From positions 1 to 47,959 of the forward strand of contig JACVTC010000317.1 in NCBI GenBank assembly GCA_016946835.1: a stretch of DNA of 47,959 nucleotides. The letters run 5' to 3'. This document shows positions 39,350 to 47,959 of this stretch, one piece after another; within the stretch, counting starts at the first letter, position 1; every line of letters begins with the position of its first letter. The notes under the pieces are model-generated. The model had not been told where the DNA came from and searched no databases. It saw nothing but the letters and a program-made list of their open reading frames with translations. The translations under genes were made by a program, and so were the position numbers. This DNA is from Neocallimastix lanati (nom. inval.) (lineage: Eukaryota > Neocallimastigomycota > Neocallimastigomycetes > Neocallimastigales > Neocallimastigaceae).

Positions 39350-42300
39350 CTAGGTAGAAGCTGAGTTAAACTTGACAATATTTTTCAAATGAACATTACG
39401 ATTCATTTGTATATTAGTAGCAGGATCAGCTAAAGTGACTGTATTGAATTGTTTCTTTACCACTTTCATAGGTCCAACAAAGTAAGGTTCTAATTTAGTT
39501 CGATTAAAATTTCTTACTAGTACTAAATCACCTGGTTTTATTCTTTTAGCTTGATTCATACTGGTCTTTTCTTCTCTCCTAGTAGCCCAATACTTCGAAG
39601 CATTTTTGATATTAGACGCGGCCTCCATTACCCATTGGTAGTGTGATACAAATTTTTCCAGTAGAATTTCGTCAGAAGACTTATTTATACCCTTAGTTGG
39701 TCTGGCAGCAATGTCAAAAGGTTGTTGGTCCTCCCTTCCATAAACTAATTCAAAACTTGAATGGTTGGTGATTGAGTTTTTAGTAGTTCTTAAAGCCCAA
39801 AGTGCAGATGGTAAAATTTCATCCCATTCTTTGTGTTGTTGTCCTAGTAATCGTAATAATTTTCCAATTTCTTTATTACGATTCTCAACTAAACCATTGC
39901 TTTCAGGATGATATGGAGTGATAAATTTAACATATACATCATATAAATCAAGGAAGATTTTTTGTCATATCTGATGTAAATTGTGTTCCATTATCAGTAG
40001 TGATAATTTGAGGTACACCGTGTCGAGCAAATACATTAATTAAAAATTTTATCACATCCTGAGAAGTAACATTTTCAGTGGGCTCTGCCTCAACCCATTT
40101 AGTAAAATAATCAACCACAACGATTATATATTGATTATTATTTCTGGTTTTACTTAGAGGTCCTATAATGTCCAATCCTAAGTGTGTAAATGGTCCTTCC
40201 ACTTCAGTTGGTTTATCTTCTGTTGGTTCAGGGTATGGTTGAGATTTATTTAATTGACATTTTTCACATTTACCTATAATTCGCTTAATGTCATTAACCA
40301 TATTGTTCCAATAGTAGCTCTTTTTCAAACGTTGATATGTCTTGTAATAGCCTTCGTGTCCTATACTGTGCGCTTGAAAAATTAATTGAAGTTTTTCTTT
40401 TGTATCTGTAACTAATTTCCTATAATTATTGCCATCAACAAAGTAGTCCACACCATCAATTGTCGTAAATTTTTCTTCAATAAATTCCTTAATGGTTCTT
40501 GAAAGCAGGTTTTCATCTTGTTCCTTGATAATTTGTGTTGTTAAGACAACTTTTTCTTTTTCATTTTTCATTCTTGATAAAGCATCTGCGACAACATTAT
40601 TCTTTCCAGTTTCATATCGTAAATCAATTCCTAACATACTGACAGTCAAACACCATCTAGTATGACGAGAATTTTGTGGTTCCTTACTTTTAAGTAATCC
40701 GATTAATGGTCTATGATCTGTATATACTATAGTTTGCTTAGGATTTCCCATAATATAAGATTTTAATTTATTAATACAGTAAATTAGAGCAGCACCTTCT
40801 AGATCCGTAATTCCATAATTCTTTTCCGATTTAGATAAACTTCTACTAATATAATGAACCGGATGCTCCTTTCCAGTTTCATCATCCTTTTGTAAAAGCA
40901 CACCGCCTATTCCATCATAGGAAGCATCTGTTCTTATAATAAATTCTCTATCAAATCTAGGAAATCTTAATATTGGGGCATTGATTAATCTTTCCTTAAG
41001 AATTTTAAAACTTTCTTCTTGTTCCTTTTTCCATTCAAACTTAATACCTTTTCTTAATAGAGTGCAGAGAGGAGCAGTGACTTTTGCAAAGTCCTTAATA
41101 AAATTTCTATAATATCCAATGGCTCCTAAAAATGATCGAAGTTCATGAATGTTAGAGGGAGCCTTCCATTCTTTAATAGCTTCAACTTTGTTTTCCAATG
41201 GACTTAAACCTTCTGAGGATACTTTATGTCCAAGTACTTCTACTTCAGTTTGCATGAAAGAACACTTTTCGATATTGATTTTTAACTTATGTTCCTTGAA
41301 TATTTCTAAGACTTGTTTAAGATGTTCTAGGTGTTCTTCTTCAGTTCTTGAGTAGATTAAAATATCATCGATAAAGTTATAGACACATTTTCCTATTAAG
41401 GGAAATAGTATACGGTTCATTTCTCTTTGGAATGTAGCTGGAGCACCTGTTAAACCGAAGGGCATTACCTTGAATTGGTAGTTTCCGAACTTAGTTGTAA
41501 AGGTAGTGATTTCAACACTATCATCATCCATTAATATTTGATGATAACCGGAATAAAGATCTAATGTTGAGAAGATTTTTGCTCCATCTAAGCTATCAAA
41601 AATTTCCTCAATATTTGGTAAAGAATAAGAATCCTTCTTAGTTGCTTCATTTACTTTCCTATAGTCAATACACAGGCGCCATTTACCGTTCTTTTTAGGC
41701 ACAAGTACTACTGGTGATGACCATTCTGAACATGAAGGTTCAATTAATCGTTTATATATGAGTTTGGTTAATTCTTCTTTTAAGATATCTGTTTTTAATT
41801 TACTAAGTCGATAAAATTTTTGTTTAATAGGTTTAACTCCTTCCTTAAGAATAATTTTGTGTGGTGATAAATCTGAAGGTGTTAATTCTTCAGAAGAAGT
41901 TGCAATTATATCAATATATTCTTCAAGTAATTTAGTAATAGCTTCTCTATAATTTGAATTAATTGTACTTTGAAAAACTGTGTCATATATATATTTTATG
42001 GGTGGTAATCCTTCAATCGTTTTCAATTGTTGCTTAGCTTCTTGGTGATTCAATGCTTTGATTACACATAATAATTTTTCTTCGTCATCATATTCATTAT
42101 TAATAGGTGCAATTTCTTCAATTAAACCTTGATCATTAAATCGACAAAGACTATATCTAATTGGATGTATAAATAACTGGTTATCAATTTGAGTTTTGAG
42201 GTTGATTAATATATCATAGAATGGATCCTCCTTGTCTATAATTCTACACGTAACAAGTAGTTCTAGTTCATTAATTTTTACGGGAACTTTGATTAACACA

Positions 42301-43169
42301 TCTTCTGAGTAATCATCATTCATCGTTGCTAAACGTATTCGTCCTGCACTAACTCCTATAGGTTCATACTGATAAGGTAATTTATCTAAAAATTGCTTTG
42401 TGATAATACTTAAGTTGCTACATGAATCTATTAAAGCCTTACCATGAACTCCATCTACTATTACATCAACCATAGCAATATCATCTTCTTGTGGTTCATG
42501 ATGTTTACTTTTATATGTATGATCTATATTGTTCGTTATTATTGTAGTAGCACACATATTATCCACTGCACCTGAAATTTTAGTATTATTCTTTTCTAAT
42601 TTAAGTCCTTGTGATACTTGAGACCGTATCTTTGGAGCAACGTCCAATAATTGTCCAAATGTAATATTGCAATTACTGGAGTTTAAATCTTTGATCACGT
42701 CATAACTATCACAATCAGTTTGCATTTGTATTCTTTTTGGAATTCTAGTTGGCATAATTTCAGTTGACTTTTCTGATGATTTTTCTTGAATTAATTTATT
42801 TAAAGTTTGTTTAGAATTATTTCCTTCCTGAGAAGTTTCATCATTAATAATATTAACATTACTATTTTTATTATTTTCCACAGAAGTACTAGTACTAGCT
42901 CTTTCCTTATCTCTTAGCTCTTTCTCAATCCTCTTTTCTTTCTCTATTCTGGGTTGAGCCATAATCGAAGGATGTAATTGAGTTGTTGGCTTTTTGACTG
43001 GTCGCGATGTTCCCCTTAATTGATTTTCTTTTTGTTTTCGTAAACCTGGAGTAACTATTGGCTTAGGATCATCTCTTAGACTACGGTGAACCCTCTTTCC
43101 TCTTTGGTCACTAGTCTCTTCATCTTTAGGATTTGCCTTTCTCTTTATAACGTTTACTAAGTAATCCAA
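39350..43169 (-). pseudogene. pol: Element E Pol, broken by a one-base insertion in the integrase
   Basis: Residues 1 to about 1069 match D Pol (protease D-S-C, RT F-I-D-D, RNase H with the usual IRTDAS, integrase HHCC finger and first two catalytic Asp). A T run then has six T where D has five (39958-39963), shifting the frame and ending the protein after TSDMTK. The remaining integrase with the catalytic Glu (NGLVEN) and C-terminal region continues in the other frame from about 39957 down to 39350, with an internal Met at 39628. A sequencing or assembly error in the homopolymer is possible. If real, E cannot make integrase but may be mobilised by relatives. Confidence 0.9.
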
Positions 43170-43299
43170 TTCTTTGGAACCATCCGACTCATCATCAAAA
43201 TCTTCGTAATAATCCGTAGTAGTACCTTCTTGGAAATCAGCAATTTCTTCATAATCATCATCTTCTTTTAAGTCAACTGTTTTGGGACGATGGCAGACT

Positions 43300-43352
43300 G
43301 AAGCAATTTTTTTGACGATGGGAGTGCTTCTACTCCCTTTTAGTGGTTTAAA
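43300..43352 (-). promoter_or_regulatory. Predicted -1 frameshift signal, element E
   Basis: Same bases as D: U UUA AAC at 43352-43346, GGGAGT/ACTCCC stem and GAAGC/GCTTC pseudoknot pairing downstream. Confidence 0.85.
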
Positions 43353-44257
43353 TAATTTTCATAAAACTTCTTGCGGTTATTTTCCAATATAGAATTTAAT
43401 TTAGGACAGTTTCGTTTGGTATGTCCTTCATTGCTACAAAACCAGCAAGTACTAATTTTCATTTCTTTCATCTTGTTAGTGAGATTTTCTATAGATACAT
43501 TTTTGTGGGTTTTTGGTTTGTTAAAATCATTTGAAATGTTCTTATTAAAATTACTTTTAGAGTTAAGGAGATTGTAACGAGTCTTATCATAATATTCAGT
43601 ACTATTTTTAATAGATAAACGATCAACTTTTTCAGCTATAGCGAATGCTTTGGTAATAGAAATATGGTCTTTAAGCATAACCTTTCTCCATGCGTCAGGA
43701 TTATTGGTTAAGGAATCTGCATAATCTAAAACACTAATTTTTCTTCTTCTCTTTTTATCCAATTTATGGTACAAAGATCTATAATGGACATTAAAATCTT
43801 TAACTTTCTCGTTCTTCTTTATTTTCATGGAACGCAATTCTCGCAACAAGTTGGTTTGATCTTCTTTAAGTCCATAAAAGGTCTTTAGATGATTTATTAT
43901 TTCATCAAGGCTTGGGTAGGTGTTAGTAGATTCATTTTCTTCATCATCTTCTCCTTCACTATCGCTATCGAAATCAGAATCTTCATCTTCAGTAAGATCA
44001 TTTCCATCTTCTAGTTCTTGGATAATTTCTCTTGGTTCTCCAGAAGCCGTTAATATACAAGCAGTAAAAATAGTTTCAGGATCCTTGATATGTTGGTATT
44101 TTATCCATGCCTTTAACTCATTTGCCCAGGAATTGATGTCAAGGTTTTGTTTAGTAAGCTTTTCAAAATCTTTTAATTCTTTCTTTAATTCTCTGAAGCT
44201 AAGCTTATCTTCTGGAGTACTCTCTGTTGGAGTACTGGAAGTACTGGATGTTCTCAT
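43340..44257 (-). CDS. gag: Element E Gag with CCHC knuckle
   Basis: 305 aa, differing from D Gag by a handful of residues. Intact LSFRELKKELKDFEKLTKQN start, acidic stretch, YPSLDEII block, and knuckle CWFCSNEGHTKRNC. Since Gag and all cis signals are intact, E RNA could still be packaged. Confidence 0.93.
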   Translation of the reverse strand: MRTSSTSSTPTESTPEDKLSFRELKKELKDFEKLTKQNLDINSWANELKAWIKYQHIKDPETIFTACILTASGEPREIIQELEDGNDLTEDEDSDFDSDSEGEDDEENESTNTYPSLDEIINHLKTFYGLKEDQTNLLRELRSMKIKKNEKVKDFNVHYRSLYHKLDKKRRRKISVLDYADSLTNNPDAWRKVMLKDHISITKAFAIAEKVDRLSIKNSTEYYDKTRYNLLNSKSNFNKNISNDFNKPKTHKNVSIENLTNKMKEMKISTCWFCSNEGHTKRNCPKLNSILENNRKKFYENYLNH

Positions 44258-44413
44258 AAAATAAAATTTATTGTATCTATAGAATGCTAAACCTCGTAAT
44301 GTATAAATTGTTATAAAAAAGTAAAAATAAAAAAAATTAAAAAAAATAAATCTTTTAACTAATAAAATTATTAATTATTTATTATTATTAATCACTTATT
44401 AAATTATAATAAT

Positions 44414-44577
44414 CGTGCAATCTGATAGTACACACTGTCTGACGTGCAGCTTACCTCTTGAAAGGTGTCATGCCACGCGTGTGCCACGGTTACTATTTTC
44501 AATATAAAAAATAGCAGTCCAGAGCCTACTAGCCCAATTACTATGTAGGATAAACTTAACCCGGAAATCTATGCACG
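44414..44577 (-). ncRNA. Conserved leader RNA module 1 (element E copy)
   Basis: CGTGCA (44414-44419) pairs with TGCACG (44572-44577); otherwise as in D, with a single visible substitution (GTGTGCCACG versus GTGTGTCACG). Confidence 0.6.
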
Positions 44578-44737
44578 AATATTAGTTTAATTTAATATTA
44601 ATTAATATTTTTAACAATTAATAATAATTAGTTAAAAATATAAAAATTGTTTTTTAAAAAAAATTATTTGTTTTATTAGAAAAATTATTTATTAATATTA
44701 TAATTTTATCCCTAATGTATTAATTTATTATTATATT

Positions 44738-44754
44738 CCCCGATATCTCCACCA
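44738..44754 (-). other. Element E primer-binding site
   Basis: Minus strand TGGTGGAGATATCGGGG, 8 nt inside the 5' LTR, as in D. Confidence 0.85.
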
Positions 44755-44762
44755 ATTTTTCA

Positions 44763-45553
44763 TGGTATGGTTCATATAATTTTAGGAATATAATAATAAT
44801 TAACACAAATAATAAAATTACAATAAAAAAAAAAATAATTTGTTTTAAAATCAATATTTATTTATTTAAATTTATAAAAGAAAAAATAATAATATAATTA
44901 TTTATTTAATAAAAAGAAAGTTATTCATTATATTTTATTTCACTAAAATTACATGTATTTATATTTTTTTATCAAATTAAAATTTGTAAAGCCTAACTAT
45001 TTTTTTAATAAACTAATTACTAATTATTTTTATAAATAAAACATTTAAATTGAAATTGAATTATTATTTTAGTTAATAATATTATTGTTATAAATAGTAG
45101 TTATATATTATTGAATTATTAATTATTTAATAATAGTTTAATACTAATATATATAAAATAAAAATAAAGAGATTATACAGAATATTTTATTGTGGTTTAG
45201 TTAAATTTAGTAATTAAAAATAAATTTAAATTGATAACGAAAATTTTAATAACTAATTAAATAGATTTGATTATTTTCAATATAACATAATACAAAAGAA
45301 ATATAATATTAATATATTAAGTGGGCAAGGACAATATTCTTGGCTAAAGATTTTTAATACATTATAATGGAATCGGATCGATAATTCAAAAAGGAATTAT
45401 AAGTTAATTAGTGATTTATTAACTTAAGATTTCTATTTAGTAATATTTGAAGAATATTGGAAAGTTCCAATTATATAGAATAGAATAATCTATAAGGTTA
45501 GAATAATTTAAATTATTCTAGCACAATTAGTATTATTTGTTCATTCTGTATTA
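44763..45553 (-). repeat. Element E 5' LTR (right copy)
   Basis: 791 bp, no difference from the left copy noticed. Followed by AAT and the start of the G LTR. Confidence 0.93.
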
Positions 45554-45556
45554 AAT

Positions 45557-46485
45557 TGTAAAGAATTAAATTTAAACTTAATTAAATTTAACCCTTTTCT
45601 ACAATTAATACTAATATTAATCGAGAAATTAAAAAAAAAGAAAATACTTAACGAAACTTAAAATAGGGTAGGAGTTTATTATAAGAGATTAGTTCAAATA
45701 AAATTTTTATTAAAATATTTTTTATTAAAAATAATTTTTATTTAGATTTTGTTATTTTTAAAAAATTAAAAATTTATTTTGTTTATTATTATAATTATAT
45801 TCTTATAATAATAACTCTTGATTTTCAAAATAAAGAAAATCAAGAATTATTTATAGTAAAGTTCCAAATCTTAATGAATAACTTTTTAGGAAAAGATTTG
45901 GGAGAAAAACCTAAAAAGTTTAATGATCAATTATTAATAAAATTGATCATATGTTAATTGAATAAAAACCGATATTTTCCAATCGGAAAACTTCAATTAA
46001 CATTTGTTTTATTTAAACAATGTCAATTATACATGACATTGTTTTATTTTAATTAATTTTTTAAATATTAATTATTCTTTTTTCATTTGATTTGTTACAT
46101 TATGATTTTAATATAATTTTATAATTATTTCTAAATTATAATTCTATAATTTATATTAGATTTGTTTAAAATTATATTAATGTAACAATTATTTAAATTA
46201 AAACTTAACATATAATTATCAAATGAATTTTAACAAATATAAAAAATATTAATGTTTAATTATTTTAATATTATTAATTAATACAATGATAAAGAATAAT
46301 AATTTTACAATATTAATTTTAAATTATTAATAATAATTTTATATTAAAAATATTTTATAATAAAGTTAATAAATTTTATTAAATAATTATTATTTTATTT
46401 AATAAAGATTAATAATTATTTTTTATTTTAATAAAGATTAATAATTATTTTTTATTTTAATAAAAATTAATTATTATTCTTTACA
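45557..46485 (-). repeat. Element G 3' LTR
   Basis: 929 bp, TGTAAAGAAT...ATTCTTTACA, a perfect 10-bp terminal inverted repeat. Related to solo LTR U0 at 17074-17931. Contains the structured region 45817-46227. Three copies of a 28-bp TAATAATTATTTTTTATTTT-like repeat precede its right end (about 46385-46465). Its left flank TAAAT may be its 5-bp duplication. Confidence 0.88.
45817..46227. other. Hairpin series and pseudoknot-like motif in the G LTR
   Basis: In order: CTTGATTTTC/GAAAATCAAG (45817-45826, 45835-45844); interleaved TTCCAAATCTT/AAGATTTGGGA (45862-45872, 45893-45903) and ACTTTTTAGG/CCTAAAAAGT (45881-45890, 45910-45919); TGATCAATT/AATTGATCA (45924-45932, 45941-45949); 12-bp ATGTTAATTGAA/TTCAATTAACAT (45951-45962, 45992-46003) around CCGAT/ATCGG; CAATGTCA/TGACATTG (46018-46025, 46034-46041); long-range TTCATTTGAT/ATCAAATGAA (46082-46091, 46218-46227) around TTACATTA/TAATGTAA. 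Almost all G and C bases fall in stems. Confidence 0.6.
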
Positions 46486-46494
46486 TTGCACCCT

Positions 46495-47959
46495 TTAGGA
46501 TGTGTTCCCATAATTGGAATGCTCTTTTAAATCTTGATTTCTTTCAACGTAGGGTTCCAATTGGGAGATGTGGAATATTGGATGTAAGTGTAAATTACTT
46601 GGAAGTTCCAACCGGTAATTCATGCGTTTTAATTTTTCCGTTATTCTGAATGGACCTAAGTATTGTGAAGCTAGCTTCTTCGCCGGCTCGTTGGTGAAAT
46701 AATATCTTTTTAACCACACTTTATTGTTAATATTAAAATTTGGACCATGTTGTTTCTTGAGGTCATTATACTTTTTGAAATCTTCTTTAGCTTTGACCAG
46801 ATGAGCTTGAAGAGATTGAAAATGGGCCGACCAGTCTCTTGTAAGAACTGAAGCATTATCCTTCAAAAGAATTGGAGGGGAATCAATAATACTATTTGGA
46901 TTAAATCCAAAATTGGCATAGAAGGGAGAGACACCAATAGACTGATGGAGCGAATTATTATAGGCAAATTCACATAAAGGCAGGTAATAACACCATTCAT
47001 TTTGTGCTGAAGAGCAGTAGCAGCGAAGATATTGTTCCACAACGGCATTTGCACGTTCAATTTGGCCATTAGACTGTTGGTGGTGAGCAGTGGCGAGATT
47101 AGGCTGAATATGCAAAGCAGAACAAAGAGAAGTCCAAAATTCCGAAGAAAATTGACTACCATGATCGGAAACGATCGTTTTAGGGAACCCGTGATATCTA
47201 AAAACGTTGAAAAGAAGAAGCTTAGCAGTAAGATCTGCTGAAGGAGCATCCGAACAGGGAACCAAATGGATCATTTTGGTGAGGTGATCCGAAACAACCA
47301 TGATACACGAGCAATCTTGAGAACTTGGCAATGAGACAATAAAGTCAACACCGATAATTTCCCATGGTTTTTTAGGAACCGGGAGAGGAAGAAGTTTACC
47401 ATAAGGCTTATGTCTTCTGGTTTTGCATCTTCCGCAAGTTTCACAAGATAGGATGTAGTTTTCAACATCCTTCCTCATGTTAGGCCACCAATAATAACGT
47501 TTTAATTTATCCATAGTTTTATGGATTCCTTGGTGACCGCCTAAAGGGGAGTCATGAAAAGATTGTAAATCTTTGTTCTAAGAAGAGATGGCACTATTAT
47601 TCGTCCTTGGAAGTGTAGAACACCACGAATAAGACTAAACAATGAGCTTTTGATTTCTTTTGATTTAGATTTTAGTTTGCTCATTGTTTCTTTGCAGAAT
47701 TTGTCTTGTTTTTTGTAAATCGATTAATTTATCAATTTTTTCATAAGCTGTACAGCATATTGGGTTGTCATTGGGAATGGCACATGCTATTGGGAAATTA
47801 TTTTCTTGATAATCCGGCCTTCTTGATAAGGAATCTGGCTTTCCACTTTTAGTTCCAGGTCTGTAGGAAATACGAAAATCAAATTTAGATAAGAAGAGAC
47901 TCCATCGTATTTGTCGTTGATTTAAATGTTGTGGTTTCTTTAAGTACAACAAGTTTTTG
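46495..47959 (-). pseudogene. pol: Element G Pol C-terminal part (RNase H end, integrase), broken
   Basis: From the right edge: LYLKKPQHLNQRQIRWSLF...GKPDSLSRRPDY (RNase H end and connection), then an in-frame TAA at 47665-47667. About 110 bp on, a frame change falls near 47555, inside the integrase finger (HDSPLGGH). The frame from 47514 runs to the stop at 46495 with CETCGRC, D in VDFIVSLP, D in SDHGSQF and E in NGQIERAN. It ends shortly after HPIFHISQLEPY with no chromodomain, unlike B. Two independent lesions make it a pseudogene. Confidence 0.88.

Larger units (their letters stand above)
38536..45553 (-). mobile_element. Ty3-type retrotransposon E (pol frameshifted)
   Basis: Same family as D, close to identical over 7 kb. 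791-bp LTRs that look identical to each other, all cis signals present, gag intact. Pol carries one extra T near 39958-39963. Left flank AATA (38532-38535); the right flank shows AAT and is then interrupted by element G, explaining the incomplete duplication. Young insertion. Confidence 0.93.
45557..47959 (-). mobile_element. Partial Ty3-type element G (3' LTR and end of pol)
   Basis: 3' LTR (45557-46485), a purine stretch AAAGGGTGCAA against it, and the RNase H to integrase part of Pol reading in from the right edge. Protein motifs ([28 protein letters not shown]) resemble element B rather than A/D/F. Its 5' half lies beyond the window. Pol has a stop and a frameshift, so this copy is dead. 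Confidence 0.88.

Noticed and set aside
17932-45556. Chain produced by tandem duplication or unequal crossing-over of one element
   Set aside because: Adjacent units differ in family, length and terminal sequence; each has its own flanking ATAA-type duplication.

Overview
The window is very AT-rich eukaryotic DNA made almost entirely of LTR retrotransposons; no host gene, tRNA or rRNA could be recognised. The extreme A+T bias, AAT (Asn) runs, long poly-T tracts and the mix of a chromodomain Ty3 element with Tf1-like self-priming suggest a fungus. An anaerobic gut fungus (Neocallimastigomycota) is my best guess, but this is inference and another AT-rich early-diverging fungus is possible.

Layout. 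1-968 is the non-coding 5' end of a minus-strand Ty3-type element (H) cut by the window edge. 969-15172 is a plus-strand chromodomain Ty3 element (B: LTR, leader, one Gag-Pol ORF, LTR). Its 5' LTR is split 9 bp from its outer end by a complete minus-strand Ty3-type element (A, 978-9015). B itself sits in a Ty1/copia remnant (15173-17073) that keeps the integrase but not the left half or the reverse transcriptase. From 17074 to the right edge runs a head-to-tail chain of LTR units, all in minus orientation: solo LTR U0, solo LTR U1, full element D, solo LTRs U3, U4, U5 and U6, full element F, solo LTR U8, full element E, then broken element G running off the window. Neighbouring units are separated by only 3-5 bp, nearly always ATAA or an offset of it, which is also the target-site duplication of each unit. 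Insertion after insertion has landed at the junction of pre-existing LTRs.

Elements A, D, E and F share one architecture. A tRNA-type primer site lies 4-8 nt inside the 5' LTR, followed by a structured leader, a Gag with one CCHC knuckle, a UUUAAAY slippery heptamer just before the gag stop with a predicted pseudoknot, then Pol in the -1 frame (protease with D-S-C, RT, RNase H, integrase) and a GGGGCAT-containing polypurine site next to the 3' LTR. Element B uses a different plan: a single Gag-Pol ORF with a C-terminal chromodomain, and a primer site perfectly complementary to 12 nt of its own LTR, as in Tf1/sushi elements.

Most notable observations: the ATAA-linked LTR chain; conserved frameshift pseudoknots; a leader RNA with a covarying closing stem in A, D and E; a pseudoknot-like motif with compensatory differences in the U0 and G LTRs; and the self-priming geometry of B. 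All RNA structures were found by eye from complementarity and have not been folded computationally.
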